A stretch of DNA of 45,357 bases from Planctomycetaceae bacterium. Its GTDB lineage: Bacteria; Planctomycetota; Planctomycetia; Pirellulales; Pirellulaceae. Each line of letters opens with the position of its first letter. Positions within the stretch are counted from its first letter, which is position 1. The notes under the pieces were generated by a model that did not search any database, had not been told where the DNA came from, and was given only the letters and a program-made list of their open reading frames with translations. A program made the position numbers and the translations under genes. Below, in pieces: positions 1-8,723 of the stretch. The DNA is taken from assembly GCA_002717145.1 (NCBI GenBank), contig PBCP01000053.1:1-45357 (forward strand). The letters run 5' to 3'.

Positions 1-377
1 CCTTGCATACCGCCGCCGCCCATACCCATGCCTCCGCCCATGCCCATGCCGCCGCCCATACCCATGCCTCCGCCCATGCCCATGCCGCCCATTTGGCCTA
101 GCATTGGTACGCCGGCAAATGCGTCAGGCATTCGGACTTTAAGACCATCTTTGGTCTTATTGCGGACAATGATGTTCGCGGATTTGCTGTTACGTGGAAT
201 GAACATGACGTCAATGTCGCCACGTTTTTTGGCTTCGAAGAAATCGACAAAGTCCTGCTTAGTTACTGGAGTGTCACTGTCGTTTCGGTGGGCAGCATTA
301 ATGGCGATGGGTAATGCGATTGCATTTGCTGCGATCCCGAATAAAGCAACTCGACGTTTGATTTGAGCCTTGGACAT
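1..377 (-). CDS. Exported small protein with Met-Gly repeats, 3' end cut by window edge
   Basis: Reading the minus strand from ATG at 377, the frame stays open to the left edge, giving at least 125 residues. The N-terminus (MSKAQIKRRVALFGIAANAI...) has basic residues followed by a hydrophobic stretch ending near INAAH, which looks like a signal peptide or single anchor. A mixed middle part with lysines and acidic residues (about 35-85) is followed by a low-complexity tail made of repeated MGMGGG units. An AGAGGAAT ribosome site lies about 8 nt upstream. Small proteins with such glycine/methionine tails are common in planctomycetes, but I know of no assigned function. Methionine-rich tails can bind copper or drive aggregation; that is only a possibility here. 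The plus-strand frame of the same DNA (proline/methionine-rich) is a shadow. Confidence 0.7.
   Translation of the reverse strand, partial: MSKAQIKRRVALFGIAANAIALPIAINAAHRNDSDTPVTKQDFVDFFEAKKRGDIDVMFIPRNSKSANIIVRNKTKDGLKVRMPDAFAGVPMLGQMGGMGMGGGMGMGGGMGMGGGMGMGGGGMQ
21..92. repeat. Two tandem copies of a 36-nt unit inside the Met-Gly coding tail
   Basis: Positions 21-56 and 57-92 are copies of one 36-nt unit, identical over the first 33 bases. Each unit is itself two diverged 18-nt halves that encode the MGMGGG hexapeptide on the minus strand. The alternation of synonymous differences between halves suggests the 36-nt unit was duplicated as a block. Such a tract can change length by slippage. 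Confidence 0.75.
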
Positions 378-402
378 GTTCCGATTCCTCTTGAGTTTTC
401 AG

Positions 403-423
403 TAGGCAAAAAGGTAGTGCCTA
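403..423 (-). promoter_or_regulatory. Stem-loop in leader of the Met-Gly gene
   Basis: TAGGCA (403-408) pairs with TGCCTA (418-423) around a 9-nt loop, just upstream of the ribosome site of the minus-strand gene starting at 377. A second inverted repeat (AGGCC/GGCCT, about 433-450) follows upstream. Both would be in the 5' leader if transcription starts near 440-460. Role not known. Confidence 0.35.
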
Positions 424-460
424 TTACAAAGTAGGCCGGTTATCTGGCCTGCACAATCGA

Positions 461-476
461 TGTGACAAATTTCACA
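461..476. promoter_or_regulatory. Perfect CRP/FNR-family type palindrome TGTGA-N6-TCACA
   Basis: The sequence reads TGTGA, six bases, TCACA, the textbook consensus half-sites of enterobacterial CRP. It lies 84 nt upstream of the start codon of the minus-strand gene at 377, in the only long gap at this end of the window. A possible minus-strand promoter (TTGTCA, then GATAAC after 18 nt) would overlap it, which would suit a repressor site better than an activator site. Whether this organism has a regulator of this specificity cannot be seen here. Confidence 0.45.
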
Positions 477-575
477 CTAATATGTATTCTACGCATTTTC
501 TACAGCGTGAATACAAAACAAAACGTTTTAGTCTTAATCGCCCATACTAATGCCTTCAAAATAGCCTTATTACGA

Positions 576-1898
576 TTATTTTGGCTTAGACACTTTCGTT
601 GGCAGGCGGTAACAAACCAGTTTTTCGTCATCTCGAGCGAAAACGAATTCACCGCTGTAGGCAGGGTGGGCCCAGGTGAAGTCCGTTATTTTGTATCGGC
701 TTAGTTCTTTGTAACCCTCTGGCGTTAAAGAGGTTATGACTAAATCCCCTTCCGAGTTCATGCAGATGGCATGGCTTGTGGCATTGATCCAAACCAGGGA
801 AGCCTGAGGGTTTCGCCCTCGAGGTGTGAGCTGATTTTTGTCAGTCCAAACGACTTTGCCGGTTATAAGGTTAAAACAGACTATACCATGCTGTTTGTCT
901 AGCAAATAAACGTGATCTTCCCGATATAGTGGTTGTGACATCAATCCACGCAGATACTCGTTTTCTTCCCAAACCAGTTTCGCGGATTTGAGGTCGTCTG
1001 CTACCTTGATCAGCTTTGAGCCTTCCCAGTATCCACATACCAGGATATGGCCTTGCTCGTAAATAGGTGTGGCAATCGAGACTCCATAGGTTACGTCGTA
1101 GGGAATCTTCCATTGAATATCCCCATTAGTTGTTGAGAGCCCCACAATATGTTTTGGAGTCCAGCCAACTAGTTGCTGGTTCGTACCGTGCTGAATCAGT
1201 ATAGGAGCTGTATAGCCGGCAGGGTCATCGCCACTTCGCCAGATTTCACGACCTGTTCGGCAATCAAATGCTGCAAAACAGCCGTTGGGTTGTAGGGCTG
1301 TGTGGATAATCAGCTGAGTGTCATTGATAATCAGCGGGGAACCGGAATAACCCCAAGTGGGTATCTGAGCTTTTTCTTCGGCTACCAAATCGCGTTGCCA
1401 GATTACTTTACCTGACTTCAACTCCAGGCACGACAGATGTCCGACGGCTCCGAGTGTGTAAACTCTGCCCTGATGAATTGTAGGTGTGACTCGTGGCCCT
1501 TTGTTGTAATCCAAATCCTTATAGTGTGCGGCGTAGGAAAATGCCCAGAGGAGTTCCCCGGTTTGTCGATTCAGACAAAGGACTCGTTCATTACCTGCCA
1601 GTGGATCAGCATCCGTTTGGTCATTCTTTTGGCGATCCATCGTAATCACGCAATCACCCGAAACCGAGATGCCGCTATAGGATGCGCCAACAGGTTTTGT
1701 CCATACGAGAGTCGGTTTTTGAACGGACCAATCAAGCAGAAGATTTTTAGGAGCCTGCCAGTGCCCTTTACCATTGGGACCTCGCCAACGCGGCCAGTCA
1801 GTCGTTGACTGTTGAGCCTGCAGGTCCGTTAACAACACGGGTTGTAGCAGTAGTGCAACGAGAGCAATTAGGTTCGCGGTTTTATTGCAGAGGTGCAT
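576..1898 (-). CDS. Exported PQQ-type beta-propeller protein
   Basis: A 440-residue protein starting at ATG 1898 (a TTG two codons upstream is less likely). Residues 1-29 form a signal peptide (hydrophobic LIALVALLLQPVLL, then LQAQQ). The mature protein has repeated propeller blades of the PQQ/BamB type: GKGHW..., GCFAAFDCRTGREIWR, QLVGWTPKHIVGLSTTNGDI and IVCFNLITGKVVW each end in the strand pattern 'G..vW'. These proteins are very abundant in planctomycetes, where most have no known enzyme activity. I see no clear proof that PQQ is bound or that it is a dehydrogenase, so the safest statement is an extracytoplasmic propeller protein. It is transcribed away from the pyrophosphatase gene and has no close operon partner. 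Confidence 0.85.
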   Translation of the reverse strand: MHLCNKTANLIALVALLLQPVLLTDLQAQQSTTDWPRWRGPNGKGHWQAPKNLLLDWSVQKPTLVWTKPVGASYSGISVSGDCVITMDRQKNDQTDADPLAGNERVLCLNRQTGELLWAFSYAAHYKDLDYNKGPRVTPTIHQGRVYTLGAVGHLSCLELKSGKVIWQRDLVAEEKAQIPTWGYSGSPLIINDTQLIIHTALQPNGCFAAFDCRTGREIWRSGDDPAGYTAPILIQHGTNQQLVGWTPKHIVGLSTTNGDIQWKIPYDVTYGVSIATPIYEQGHILVCGYWEGSKLIKVADDLKSAKLVWEENEYLRGLMSQPLYREDHVYLLDKQHGIVCFNLITGKVVWTDKNQLTPRGRNPQASLVWINATSHAICMNSEGDLVITSLTPEGYKELSRYKITDFTWAHPAYSGEFVFARDDEKLVCYRLPTKVSKPK

Positions 1899-2034
1899 AA
1901 ACAATCGAGGTGAGATGCAAAGCTGGGCAGGAGAAAAAATTGGCCTATTTTTATGATATGAGATTCAGAAAATGTCCGGCGAAACATTCGTGAAAATACG
2001 TGAAAAAACTTCTATTATTTGAAGTGCGAAATAG

Positions 2035-2064
2035 TTGACCACCAGTTTTACCATTGGATAGACT
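2035..2064 (+). promoter_or_regulatory. Possible sigma-70 type promoter for the pyrophosphatase gene
   Basis: TTGACC (2035-2040) and TAGACT (2059-2064) are separated by 18 nt, about 90 nt before the chosen start codon. The rest of the 1899-2151 divergent gap shows AT-rich stretches (for example around 1940-2030) but no other clear signal. Confidence 0.3.
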
Positions 2065-2151
2065 ACTCTTCCTGAACATATGGAATGTACTTAATAAAAG
2101 CTAGCAATTTCGGGCCAAGTAATCGCTTTTTCGATGGCGAAGGACATAGTA

Positions 2152-4740
2152 ATGAATTCAATAAAAAACGTAATTCTAAAAGGATTTTCCGTACCAGGTA
2201 AATGCTTGTACGGGTTGCCTGTTTTGCTATTCACGCTGTTGGTAAGCAATGTTGTATCAGCAGCCGAAGGGACTGAATCGAGTGGTGCTGGCCGAGATGC
2301 GATTTTTTGGGGTATCTGCTTTCTGGGGGCGATGACAGCACTGGTCCAGGCCTATCTGTTTTTCCGTGCGATGATGGCTAGCGACGAAGGCAACGATCGT
2401 ATGATCGAATTGGCCGGGCATGTACGAGAAGGGGCTCAGGCTTATCTGACTCAACAGTACAAAGTAGTCATCAAGTTCTTTGTAATTATTTTCGTCTTCC
2501 TTACGATCGCTGCGTTTGTACTGAAAGTACAGAGTGAGTACGTACCCTTTGCATTTGTGACGGGTGGTTTATTCTCGGGGCTAGCGGGCTTCTTTGGAAT
2601 GAAAACTGCTACCTGGGCCAGCAGTCGAACGGCAGCAGGTGCTCAGCGTAGCCTAAACGAAGGACTACGAGTTGCTTTTCGTTCCGGCGCTGTGATGGGG
2701 CTGACAGTCGTCGGTCTGGGCTTACTGGACATTATGATCTGGTACGCCATTCTGAAGTGGGTCTTTGACCTGAGCTTGTCTCAGTTGTCGGTCACGATGT
2801 TATGTTTTGGTATGGGAGCCAGTTCGCAGGCATTATTCGCTCGCGTGGGTGGTGGAATCTTTACCAAGGCTGCCGATGTGGGTGCGGATCTAGTTGGTAA
2901 AGTTGAGCAGGGAATTCCGGAAGATGATCCTCGAAACCCTGCGACCATTGCTGACAATGTTGGTGACAACGTAGGAGACGTTGCCGGTATGGGAGCCGAC
3001 CTGTACGAAAGCTATTGCGGCTCTATTCTTGCCACGGCAGCTCTGGGAGTCGCAGCTTTCCAAACGGCGGAACAGCAGATGAATGCTCTGTTTCTACCGA
3101 TGTGCATTGCGGCGGTAGGTATCTTTCTTTCCATTATTGGAATTTACCTCATCAAAAGTGATGATGACGCCAGTCAGTCAGCTCTGCTAAAAGCGTTGGG
3201 CAAAGGAATCAACACTTCCACTGTGTTAGTCGCAGTGGCATCCGTGCTACTCACGAACTGGATTATGGGAAGTGAGTACTGGATGATTTCACTCAGCGTG
3301 ATTGTGGGCCTGGGGGCTGGTTGGGTCATTGGGTTTTGGACTGAATACGTCACTAGCGACGAATATCAGCCGACCAAAGATCTTTCCGAGTCTGCTCAGA
3401 TGGGGCCAGCCAATGTTATTATCCGAGGGATTGCTGATGGGATGCAAAGCGTATGGGTGCCGGTTCTGGTTATCTGTGCAGCGACTCTTCTCGCGTTTGG
3501 TTTTGCCAACGGATTCGAGTTTAGGGACGTTAACGAGTTCACCAAAGGATTGTATGGAGTTGGAATTGCCGCGGTAGGGATGCTGAGTACGCTGGGAATC
3601 ACATTAGCCACAGATGCCTACGGACCTATTGCGGATAACGCGGGTGGGAATGCAGAAATGTCCCGGCTTGAACCTATTGTACGTGAACGCACAGATGCAT
3701 TGGACAGCTTAGGAAACACCACAGCAGCTACAGGTAAAGGTTTTGCTATTGGCTCGGCCGCATTAACCGCTCTGGCTTTGCTGGCCGCTTACGTTGAGCA
3801 GGTTCGGGATGGATTTGATCGCTGGGCTGAGTCTGCTGTCACGGCGGAAGCAGATGGGAGCTGGTACAAATTAAACAGTCAACTAGTGGTGCAGAATACA
3901 AAAGCTGAAGGTGCGGTTGCCTGGCTGGCTTTCCCTGATGAAGTAAACCGTGCCACAACCTGGCGTGAAACTAGTAGTGACTCAAAGACTCCGATCACTG
4001 GAGAATTTACAATCATCGATGATTCTGGGACTGTTCAGTCACTGGGCAAAGAGCTAACACCGGTCGGTGATCGCATTACAATGACTGCGGCTGACCAGCA
4101 GTTTACTTTAGTACGCCGCGACAAGGCGACGCTCCCTGATTTTGCAAGGTACTATGACGCCTCTCTGTTGAATCCCAAGATTTTGGTTGGAGTCTTTATC
4201 GGCTGTCTGGCCACGTTTGTCTTTTGTGCGATGACAATGAATGCAGTAGGACGAGCTGCAGGTGGGATGGTCGATGAAGTGCGGCGTCAATTTAGTGAAA
4301 AGCCAGGAATCATGGATTACACGGAGACGCCGGATTATGCAGAGCCTGTACGTATTAGCACCGTTGCGGCTCAAAAAGAAATGGTGGCTCCTTCATTGCT
4401 CGGACTGTTGACGCCTTTAGCAACCGGTTTATTACTGGGTGTGGGTGGTGTTCTTGGGATGCTAGTGGGAACGATGACGTCCGGATTCTGTGTGGCTATC
4501 TTTATGTCAAATTCGGGTGGCTCCTGGGATAATGCAAAAAAGTATATCGAGACAGGGCAATTTGGTGGTAAAGGATCGATGGCTCATAAAGCCGGTGTCG
4601 TGGGGGATACAGTAGGTGATCCGTTCAAGGATACCAGTGGGCCAAGTCTGAATATTCTGATCAAGCTGATGAGTATGGTCAGTGTCGTGATTGCCGGTCT
4701 GGTTGTCCGCTATAGTCTTACTGCCTTAGAGATCTTCTAA
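2152..4740 (+). CDS. hppA: Membrane-bound ion-pumping pyrophosphatase, K+-dependent type, with extra loop
   Basis: Couples hydrolysis of pyrophosphate to pumping of H+ and/or Na+ across the membrane. Family hallmarks, numbered from an alternative ATG at 2134: the acidic substrate site [19 protein letters not shown] (about 247-265) with DNVGDNVGD, a second site [19 protein letters not shown] (493-511), and the C-terminal [15 protein letters not shown]. The motif [10 protein letters not shown] (527-536) has Ala where K+-independent enzymes have Lys, so K+-dependence is predicted. Glu three residues after Asp in DLYESY matches the position used by Na+-pumping members. About 120 hydrophilic residues (558-677) between transmembrane segments are absent from typical 670-770-residue enzymes. 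ATG 2152 is preferred because GAAGGA sits 7 nt upstream. The N-terminus has an extra signal-like hydrophobic segment ending in AEG. Confidence 0.95.
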   Translation: MNSIKNVILKGFSVPGKCLYGLPVLLFTLLVSNVVSAAEGTESSGAGRDAIFWGICFLGAMTALVQAYLFFRAMMASDEGNDRMIELAGHVREGAQAYLTQQYKVVIKFFVIIFVFLTIAAFVLKVQSEYVPFAFVTGGLFSGLAGFFGMKTATWASSRTAAGAQRSLNEGLRVAFRSGAVMGLTVVGLGLLDIMIWYAILKWVFDLSLSQLSVTMLCFGMGASSQALFARVGGGIFTKAADVGADLVGKVEQGIPEDDPRNPATIADNVGDNVGDVAGMGADLYESYCGSILATAALGVAAFQTAEQQMNALFLPMCIAAVGIFLSIIGIYLIKSDDDASQSALLKALGKGINTSTVLVAVASVLLTNWIMGSEYWMISLSVIVGLGAGWVIGFWTEYVTSDEYQPTKDLSESAQMGPANVIIRGIADGMQSVWVPVLVICAATLLAFGFANGFEFRDVNEFTKGLYGVGIAAVGMLSTLGITLATDAYGPIADNAGGNAEMSRLEPIVRERTDALDSLGNTTAATGKGFAIGSAALTALALLAAYVEQVRDGFDRWAESAVTAEADGSWYKLNSQLVVQNTKAEGAVAWLAFPDEVNRATTWRETSSDSKTPITGEFTIIDDSGTVQSLGKELTPVGDRITMTAADQQFTLVRRDKATLPDFARYYDASLLNPKILVGVFIGCLATFVFCAMTMNAVGRAAGGMVDEVRRQFSEKPGIMDYTETPDYAEPVRISTVAAQKEMVAPSLLGLLTPLATGLLLGVGGVLGMLVGTMTSGFCVAIFMSNSGGSWDNAKKYIETGQFGGKGSMAHKAGVVGDTVGDPFKDTSGPSLNILIKLMSMVSVVIAGLVVRYSLTALEIF

Positions 4741-4785
4741 TCTCTCATTGCTAAGCAAACGTAGATCTTCATCTGACGGCAGTTG

Positions 4786-4819
4786 AATGTCACCTCAGTT
4801 GATTTATGCCGGTGACATT
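4786..4819 (+). terminator. Stem-loop after the pyrophosphatase gene
   Basis: AATGTCACC (4786-4794) pairs perfectly with GGTGACATT (4811-4819), with a 16-nt loop. It is followed by ATTTCG, a poor T-tract, so it is a weak terminator or a processing/stability hairpin between hppA and the next gene. Confidence 0.4.
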
Positions 4820-4884
4820 ATTTCGAAGTGCGAGTAGAATTCGGTATTGGCGCAAGCGATAGGCGTCCGATTTCCAATGGAATA

Positions 4885-5349
4885 ATGACTGTGACTGAAT
4901 CAACAAACGAAGAAGAGTATTTACCAAGTTCCGACCGTTTGCCGCGTGGGGAGGTGCCTAACGAGGCAGAGCGAATTGCTCGGAGCTTAGAGCTAGCTCG
5001 CGCCGCAGCGGAGACTGCCGCTGAAAATGCCGGCCGCGATATCGTTGTGTTGGATGTTCGTGAGCAATCCACGATGTTTGATTTCTTTGTATTGGCAACA
5101 GGCTCCAGCCGTCGCCAATTACACGCTATGAGTGAAGAGATCGATCATAAGCTGGAAGATGATCTTAAAGACCGTCGTATTGGTATCGAAGGCTACTCAG
5201 AGAGTCGTTGGATATTGCTTGATTATGGCAGTATCGTGATTCACCTGTTCGATGATGAGTCACGTGAATATTACAGCCTCGAGTCACTTTGGGCGGATGC
5301 GATCAAGGTAGATATTTCTGATTTGATTCCCGCCGAACAGCTTGGCTAA
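4885..5349 (+). CDS. rsfS: Ribosomal silencing factor RsfS (iojap/YbeB family)
   Basis: The conserved iojap core is seen from AAAETAAENAGRDIVVLDVR through FDFFVLATGSSRRQ, HAMSEEI, GYSESRWILLDYGSIVIHLF and YYSLESLWADA. The family binds ribosomal protein uL14 on the large subunit and blocks subunit joining when nutrients are short. The ATG at 4885 gives 154 residues; a GTG at 4828 in frame would add 19 residues but has no ribosome site. About 30 acidic, poorly conserved residues precede the core, so the protein is longer than the usual 105-120. It lies 38 nt before argS and may be cotranscribed with it. Confidence 0.93.
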   Translation: MTVTESTNEEEYLPSSDRLPRGEVPNEAERIARSLELARAAAETAAENAGRDIVVLDVREQSTMFDFFVLATGSSRRQLHAMSEEIDHKLEDDLKDRRIGIEGYSESRWILLDYGSIVIHLFDDESREYYSLESLWADAIKVDISDLIPAEQLG

Positions 5350-5387
5350 CACCACGTTCACACCCTACGAACAACACAGCAACTGCA

Positions 5388-7367
5388 ATGAATATTCTTG
5401 CTGAATTAAAAAACAGATTTCACGAAGTCCTAATGAGCTTTTCTGGTAACACCGAAGTTCAACACCTGCTGGACATGATTAAACCGGCTCAGGATGCAAG
5501 GTTTGGAGATTATCAGGCGAATTTTGCGATGCCTCTGGGGAAACAGATGGGAAAGGCTCCCAGAGATGTGGCGGCCGAGATTCTGGAAAATTTGCAACTA
5601 GATGACATCTGTAGTCAGGCTGAAATAGCCGGTCCTGGATTTATTAATTTAACCATCTGTCAGGATTGGATTTCTTCTCAGGTTAATGAAGCTGCGGTGG
5701 ATCCTCGAGTTGGAGTTTCTACTGTGGAAGGTGCTCAAACCTATATCCTCGATTACTCATCTCCCAATGTTGCCAAACCAATGCATGTTGGTCATATCCG
5801 TTCGACGGTGATTGGTGACAGTCTGGCACGCACGCTGCGTTTTCTCGGTCACCAAGTGATTGCGGATAACCATCTGGGGGACTGGGGAACTCAGTTTGGA
5901 ATGATCATCTATGGTTTTAAAAATTTTGTCGATCAGGCAGCGTACGAGCAACATGAAGTGCAGGAACTTAGTCGGCTCTACCGGTTAGTTAATCGATTAA
6001 TCGATTATTGGAAAAGTAAGAACCGTCTGATGTCTCAACAGGATGAGATTGATCGCCGAGCTGGAGAAGTGGAGCGTTTGGAGCAAGTCGAGCCAACAGG
6101 CGACAAAAAAGAGGATAAGAAACAAGCTAAAGCATTGAGTCGAGCAAAAGATCAGTTAGGTCAGGCTCGTAAAACACTGGCGTCCTTAATGGATACGGTA
6201 GCGGCTGTGGAAGAGGACGAGCAACTCAATAGCCTTGCGCAACAACATCCGGATATTGCTCGTAGTGCACTTTTAGAAACAGCTCAACTTCACGAGGGTG
6301 ACGAGACTAATCGAAAGTTATGGGAAGAATTCTTACCGAAGTGCCGGGAAGATATTCAGCGAGTGTATTCACGGCTGCATATAGAATTCGATGTGGAGTA
6401 TGGCGAGAGCTTTTACCACGAAATGCTTCCTGGTGTTGTGGATGGTCTGCAACAACTTGGCTTAGCATCTGAAAGCGAAGGTGCTCAATGTATCTTTCTT
6501 GACGAATTTGACACGCCGATGATCATTCAGAAAAGTGATGGCGCATATCTGTATGCGACGACCGATCTTGCGACGATCGAATACAGAATGAAACAATGGA
6601 ATGCAGATGAAATTCTTTATGTGGTGGATCACCGTCAGAGTGAGCATTTCCAAAAATTGTTTGCGGTTGCCAATGCCTGGAATGCTCCGGATGTGAAAAT
6701 GCATCACATTAGTTTTGGTACGGTTCTCGACGAAACAGGCCGTCCGTACAAAACACGCTCTGGTGACGCTGTTGGATTGGAAGGACTGTTAGACGAAGCA
6801 GTTCGTAAGGCGTTGGAAGTTGTTTCAGCCAATGACGATAACAAGCCAGGTGGACCGGAACTGGATGACCCAACGCGTCAGCATATTGCTGATGTGATAG
6901 GCCATGGAGCCATTAAATATGCAGATTTATCTCATAATCGAACCAGTGATTACGTCTTCAGTTATGACAAAATGATGGCGCTCGAAGGTAATACTGCAAC
7001 CTATATGCAGTACAGTTATGCGAGGGTTCAAAGTATCTTCCGTAAAGGGGATGTGGATATATCCGCGTTACGAGCCAATGATCAGGATATAGTTTTGGGG
7101 CATAAGGCCGAGCGGGCGTTGGCGATGATGATCCTGAGGTACTCTGAAGCGCTCGAAAACGTCGTTGATGACTATCGTCCGAATCAGCTAACCAATTACC
7201 TGTTTGATCTGGCCAAACGCTTTTCGTCATTTTTCGAGCAATGCCCGGTACTCAAAGCTGAGGACGAATTAGTGAAGCAGAGCAGGCTCAGGCTGTGTGA
7301 CTTAACCGGCCGAGTGATCGCTCACGGGTTAAGTCTGTTAGGTATCCGGGTTGTAGACCAAATGTAA
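5388..7367 (+). CDS. argS: Arginyl-tRNA synthetase
   Basis: Class I synthetase that charges tRNA-Arg in the cytoplasm. The N-terminal tRNA-binding domain (about 1-110) is followed by the catalytic fold, with the HIGH motif as HVGH (133-136) in SSPNVAKPMHVGHIRST, then GDWGTQFGMI and YATTDLATIEYR. The C-terminal anticodon-binding domain begins near YMQYSYARVQSI. A KMSKS motif is not evident, as in many ArgRS. At 659 residues the protein is about 80-100 longer than usual; the excess is a lysine/glutamate-rich helical stretch around 205-290 that looks like a coiled coil. No Shine-Dalgarno sequence is visible before the ATG. It sits between rsfS and the dGTPase-like gene. Confidence 0.96.
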   Translation: MNILAELKNRFHEVLMSFSGNTEVQHLLDMIKPAQDARFGDYQANFAMPLGKQMGKAPRDVAAEILENLQLDDICSQAEIAGPGFINLTICQDWISSQVNEAAVDPRVGVSTVEGAQTYILDYSSPNVAKPMHVGHIRSTVIGDSLARTLRFLGHQVIADNHLGDWGTQFGMIIYGFKNFVDQAAYEQHEVQELSRLYRLVNRLIDYWKSKNRLMSQQDEIDRRAGEVERLEQVEPTGDKKEDKKQAKALSRAKDQLGQARKTLASLMDTVAAVEEDEQLNSLAQQHPDIARSALLETAQLHEGDETNRKLWEEFLPKCREDIQRVYSRLHIEFDVEYGESFYHEMLPGVVDGLQQLGLASESEGAQCIFLDEFDTPMIIQKSDGAYLYATTDLATIEYRMKQWNADEILYVVDHRQSEHFQKLFAVANAWNAPDVKMHHISFGTVLDETGRPYKTRSGDAVGLEGLLDEAVRKALEVVSANDDNKPGGPELDDPTRQHIADVIGHGAIKYADLSHNRTSDYVFSYDKMMALEGNTATYMQYSYARVQSIFRKGDVDISALRANDQDIVLGHKAERALAMMILRYSEALENVVDDYRPNQLTNYLFDLAKRFSSFFEQCPVLKAEDELVKQSRLRLCDLTGRVIAHGLSLLGIRVVDQM

Positions 7368-7416
7368 TCAACCTTCCTAAGGAGCTCTCGCGAAGGATTG
7401 TGGGAGAATAAAAAGT

Positions 7417-8535
7417 ATGGCGAAGCAGCACGCGTTACAAACGACAGACGAGCGTGAACGAGCATTGCTTGCTGCCTATGCCATGTTTTCAAGTCAAAGC
7501 AGAGGACGTCGTTATGAAGAACCCGACCATCCCTACCGCAGCGCATTCCAACGGGATCGCGACCGAATCGTGCACAGTGCAGCCTATCGCCGCTTGAGTG
7601 GTAAGATGCAGGTTTTCACAGGTGATATGGGTGATTATCACCGCACGCGCCTGACGCATACACAGGAGGTGGCTTCGATTGCCCGAACGATGGGACGGGC
7701 GTTGCGACTTAATGAAGATTTAGTCGAAGCGCTGGCGTTATTTCACGACATCGGGCACCCGCCCTTTGGGCATGCAGGTGAAGATGCATTGGCTGAATGT
7801 TTAGCTGAGAACGGTGGTTTTTCTCATAACCAGTATGCCCTGACACTTGCCGAAGAACTAGAAACTCGTCACCAAAGTTTTCACGGACTCAATTTGACAC
7901 GAGAAGTACTGGAAGGCCAGGCGACACGTGTTGACAAGCAATCCTCCGGAATACAGCCATTACTGGAAGCTCAGGTCGTTGAGGCTGCTGATTCAATGAC
8001 TTATGATGCCCACGACGTTGATGATGCATTGAAATTGGGGCTGGTGACACTCGAAGAAGTTCACGAACAGGATATGATTCGAATTTGTGTCGAGATTATC
8101 AACCAACGTGGGTTAAATTTGGGTCCCTCTGAGTACATTCGGGCCTTGATTCATACAATGGTGGATTGTCAGGTGACAAATGTCCTGGAAAACGCAGGTC
8201 CGTTTTTGGAGCAGGCCGCATGGATATCACACGATGATGTCAGACAATCTGATTATCGTATCGGTACGGTTGGGGAACTCGCCGAGGCGAAGCGGGCGAT
8301 GGAAGCGTTCCTATACGAGCGGGTTTATCGTCATCCGGAGTTAATTAAAACGCGTGAACGGGCTCAATCTCAAATTCATGCCCTGTTTGATACATTTGTG
8401 GCCAATCCGGATCCTCTACCGGAAAGATTCAAAGATCGTATCGACGTGGTAGGGTTGCATCGCAGTGTAGGCGACTATATTGCTGGGATGACGGATCGAT
8501 TCTTTGAACAGCAATTCATTGGTTTTGTTGTTTAA
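7417..8535 (+). CDS. dgt: dGTPase-like HD-domain triphosphohydrolase
   Basis: A 372-residue HD-superfamily protein. Metal-binding residues are visible as H81 in RLTHTQEV, H110-D111 in ALFHDIGHPPFGHAGEDAL, and the later Asp in EAADSMTYDAHDVDDAL. This pattern and the start YRSAFQRDRDRIVHSAAYRRL are typical of deoxyguanosinetriphosphate triphosphohydrolases, which cleave dNTPs to deoxynucleosides and triphosphate. The length fits the shorter dGTPase-like group rather than the ~500-residue E. coli Dgt, so substrate preference may differ. GGGAG about 11 nt before the ATG may serve as the ribosome site. It follows argS by 49 nt. Confidence 0.9.
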   Translation: MAKQHALQTTDERERALLAAYAMFSSQSRGRRYEEPDHPYRSAFQRDRDRIVHSAAYRRLSGKMQVFTGDMGDYHRTRLTHTQEVASIARTMGRALRLNEDLVEALALFHDIGHPPFGHAGEDALAECLAENGGFSHNQYALTLAEELETRHQSFHGLNLTREVLEGQATRVDKQSSGIQPLLEAQVVEAADSMTYDAHDVDDALKLGLVTLEEVHEQDMIRICVEIINQRGLNLGPSEYIRALIHTMVDCQVTNVLENAGPFLEQAAWISHDDVRQSDYRIGTVGELAEAKRAMEAFLYERVYRHPELIKTRERAQSQIHALFDTFVANPDPLPERFKDRIDVVGLHRSVGDYIAGMTDRFFEQQFIGFVV

Positions 8536-8564
8536 TATCGGCAAAAGACTTCTGGTATCTCCGT

Positions 8565-8583
8565 CGATTCAGTTTTAGAATCG
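8565..8583 (+). terminator. Weak stem-loop after the dGTPase-like gene
   Basis: CGATTC (8565-8570) pairs with GAATCG (8578-8583) around a 7-nt loop, followed by GTCTTATATTT. The stem is short and the T-tract is interrupted, so termination here would be inefficient. Confidence 0.3.
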
Positions 8584-8723
8584 GTCTTATATTTATTGCC
8601 TCTCTCAACGGCCACCTAAGAGTGTGGAGTTGTAGAAAAGATTATCTAGATTTTATTCGTTAGCCCTCACGATCGTGCATGGACTGACACAAATTCCATT
8701 TTTTTATATAGGGCAACTTTATC

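Noticed and set aside
28..366. Plus-strand frame rich in Pro-Met
   Set aside because: It is the antisense of the Met-Gly repeat gene, which has a ribosome site and signal peptide; the plus frame has neither.
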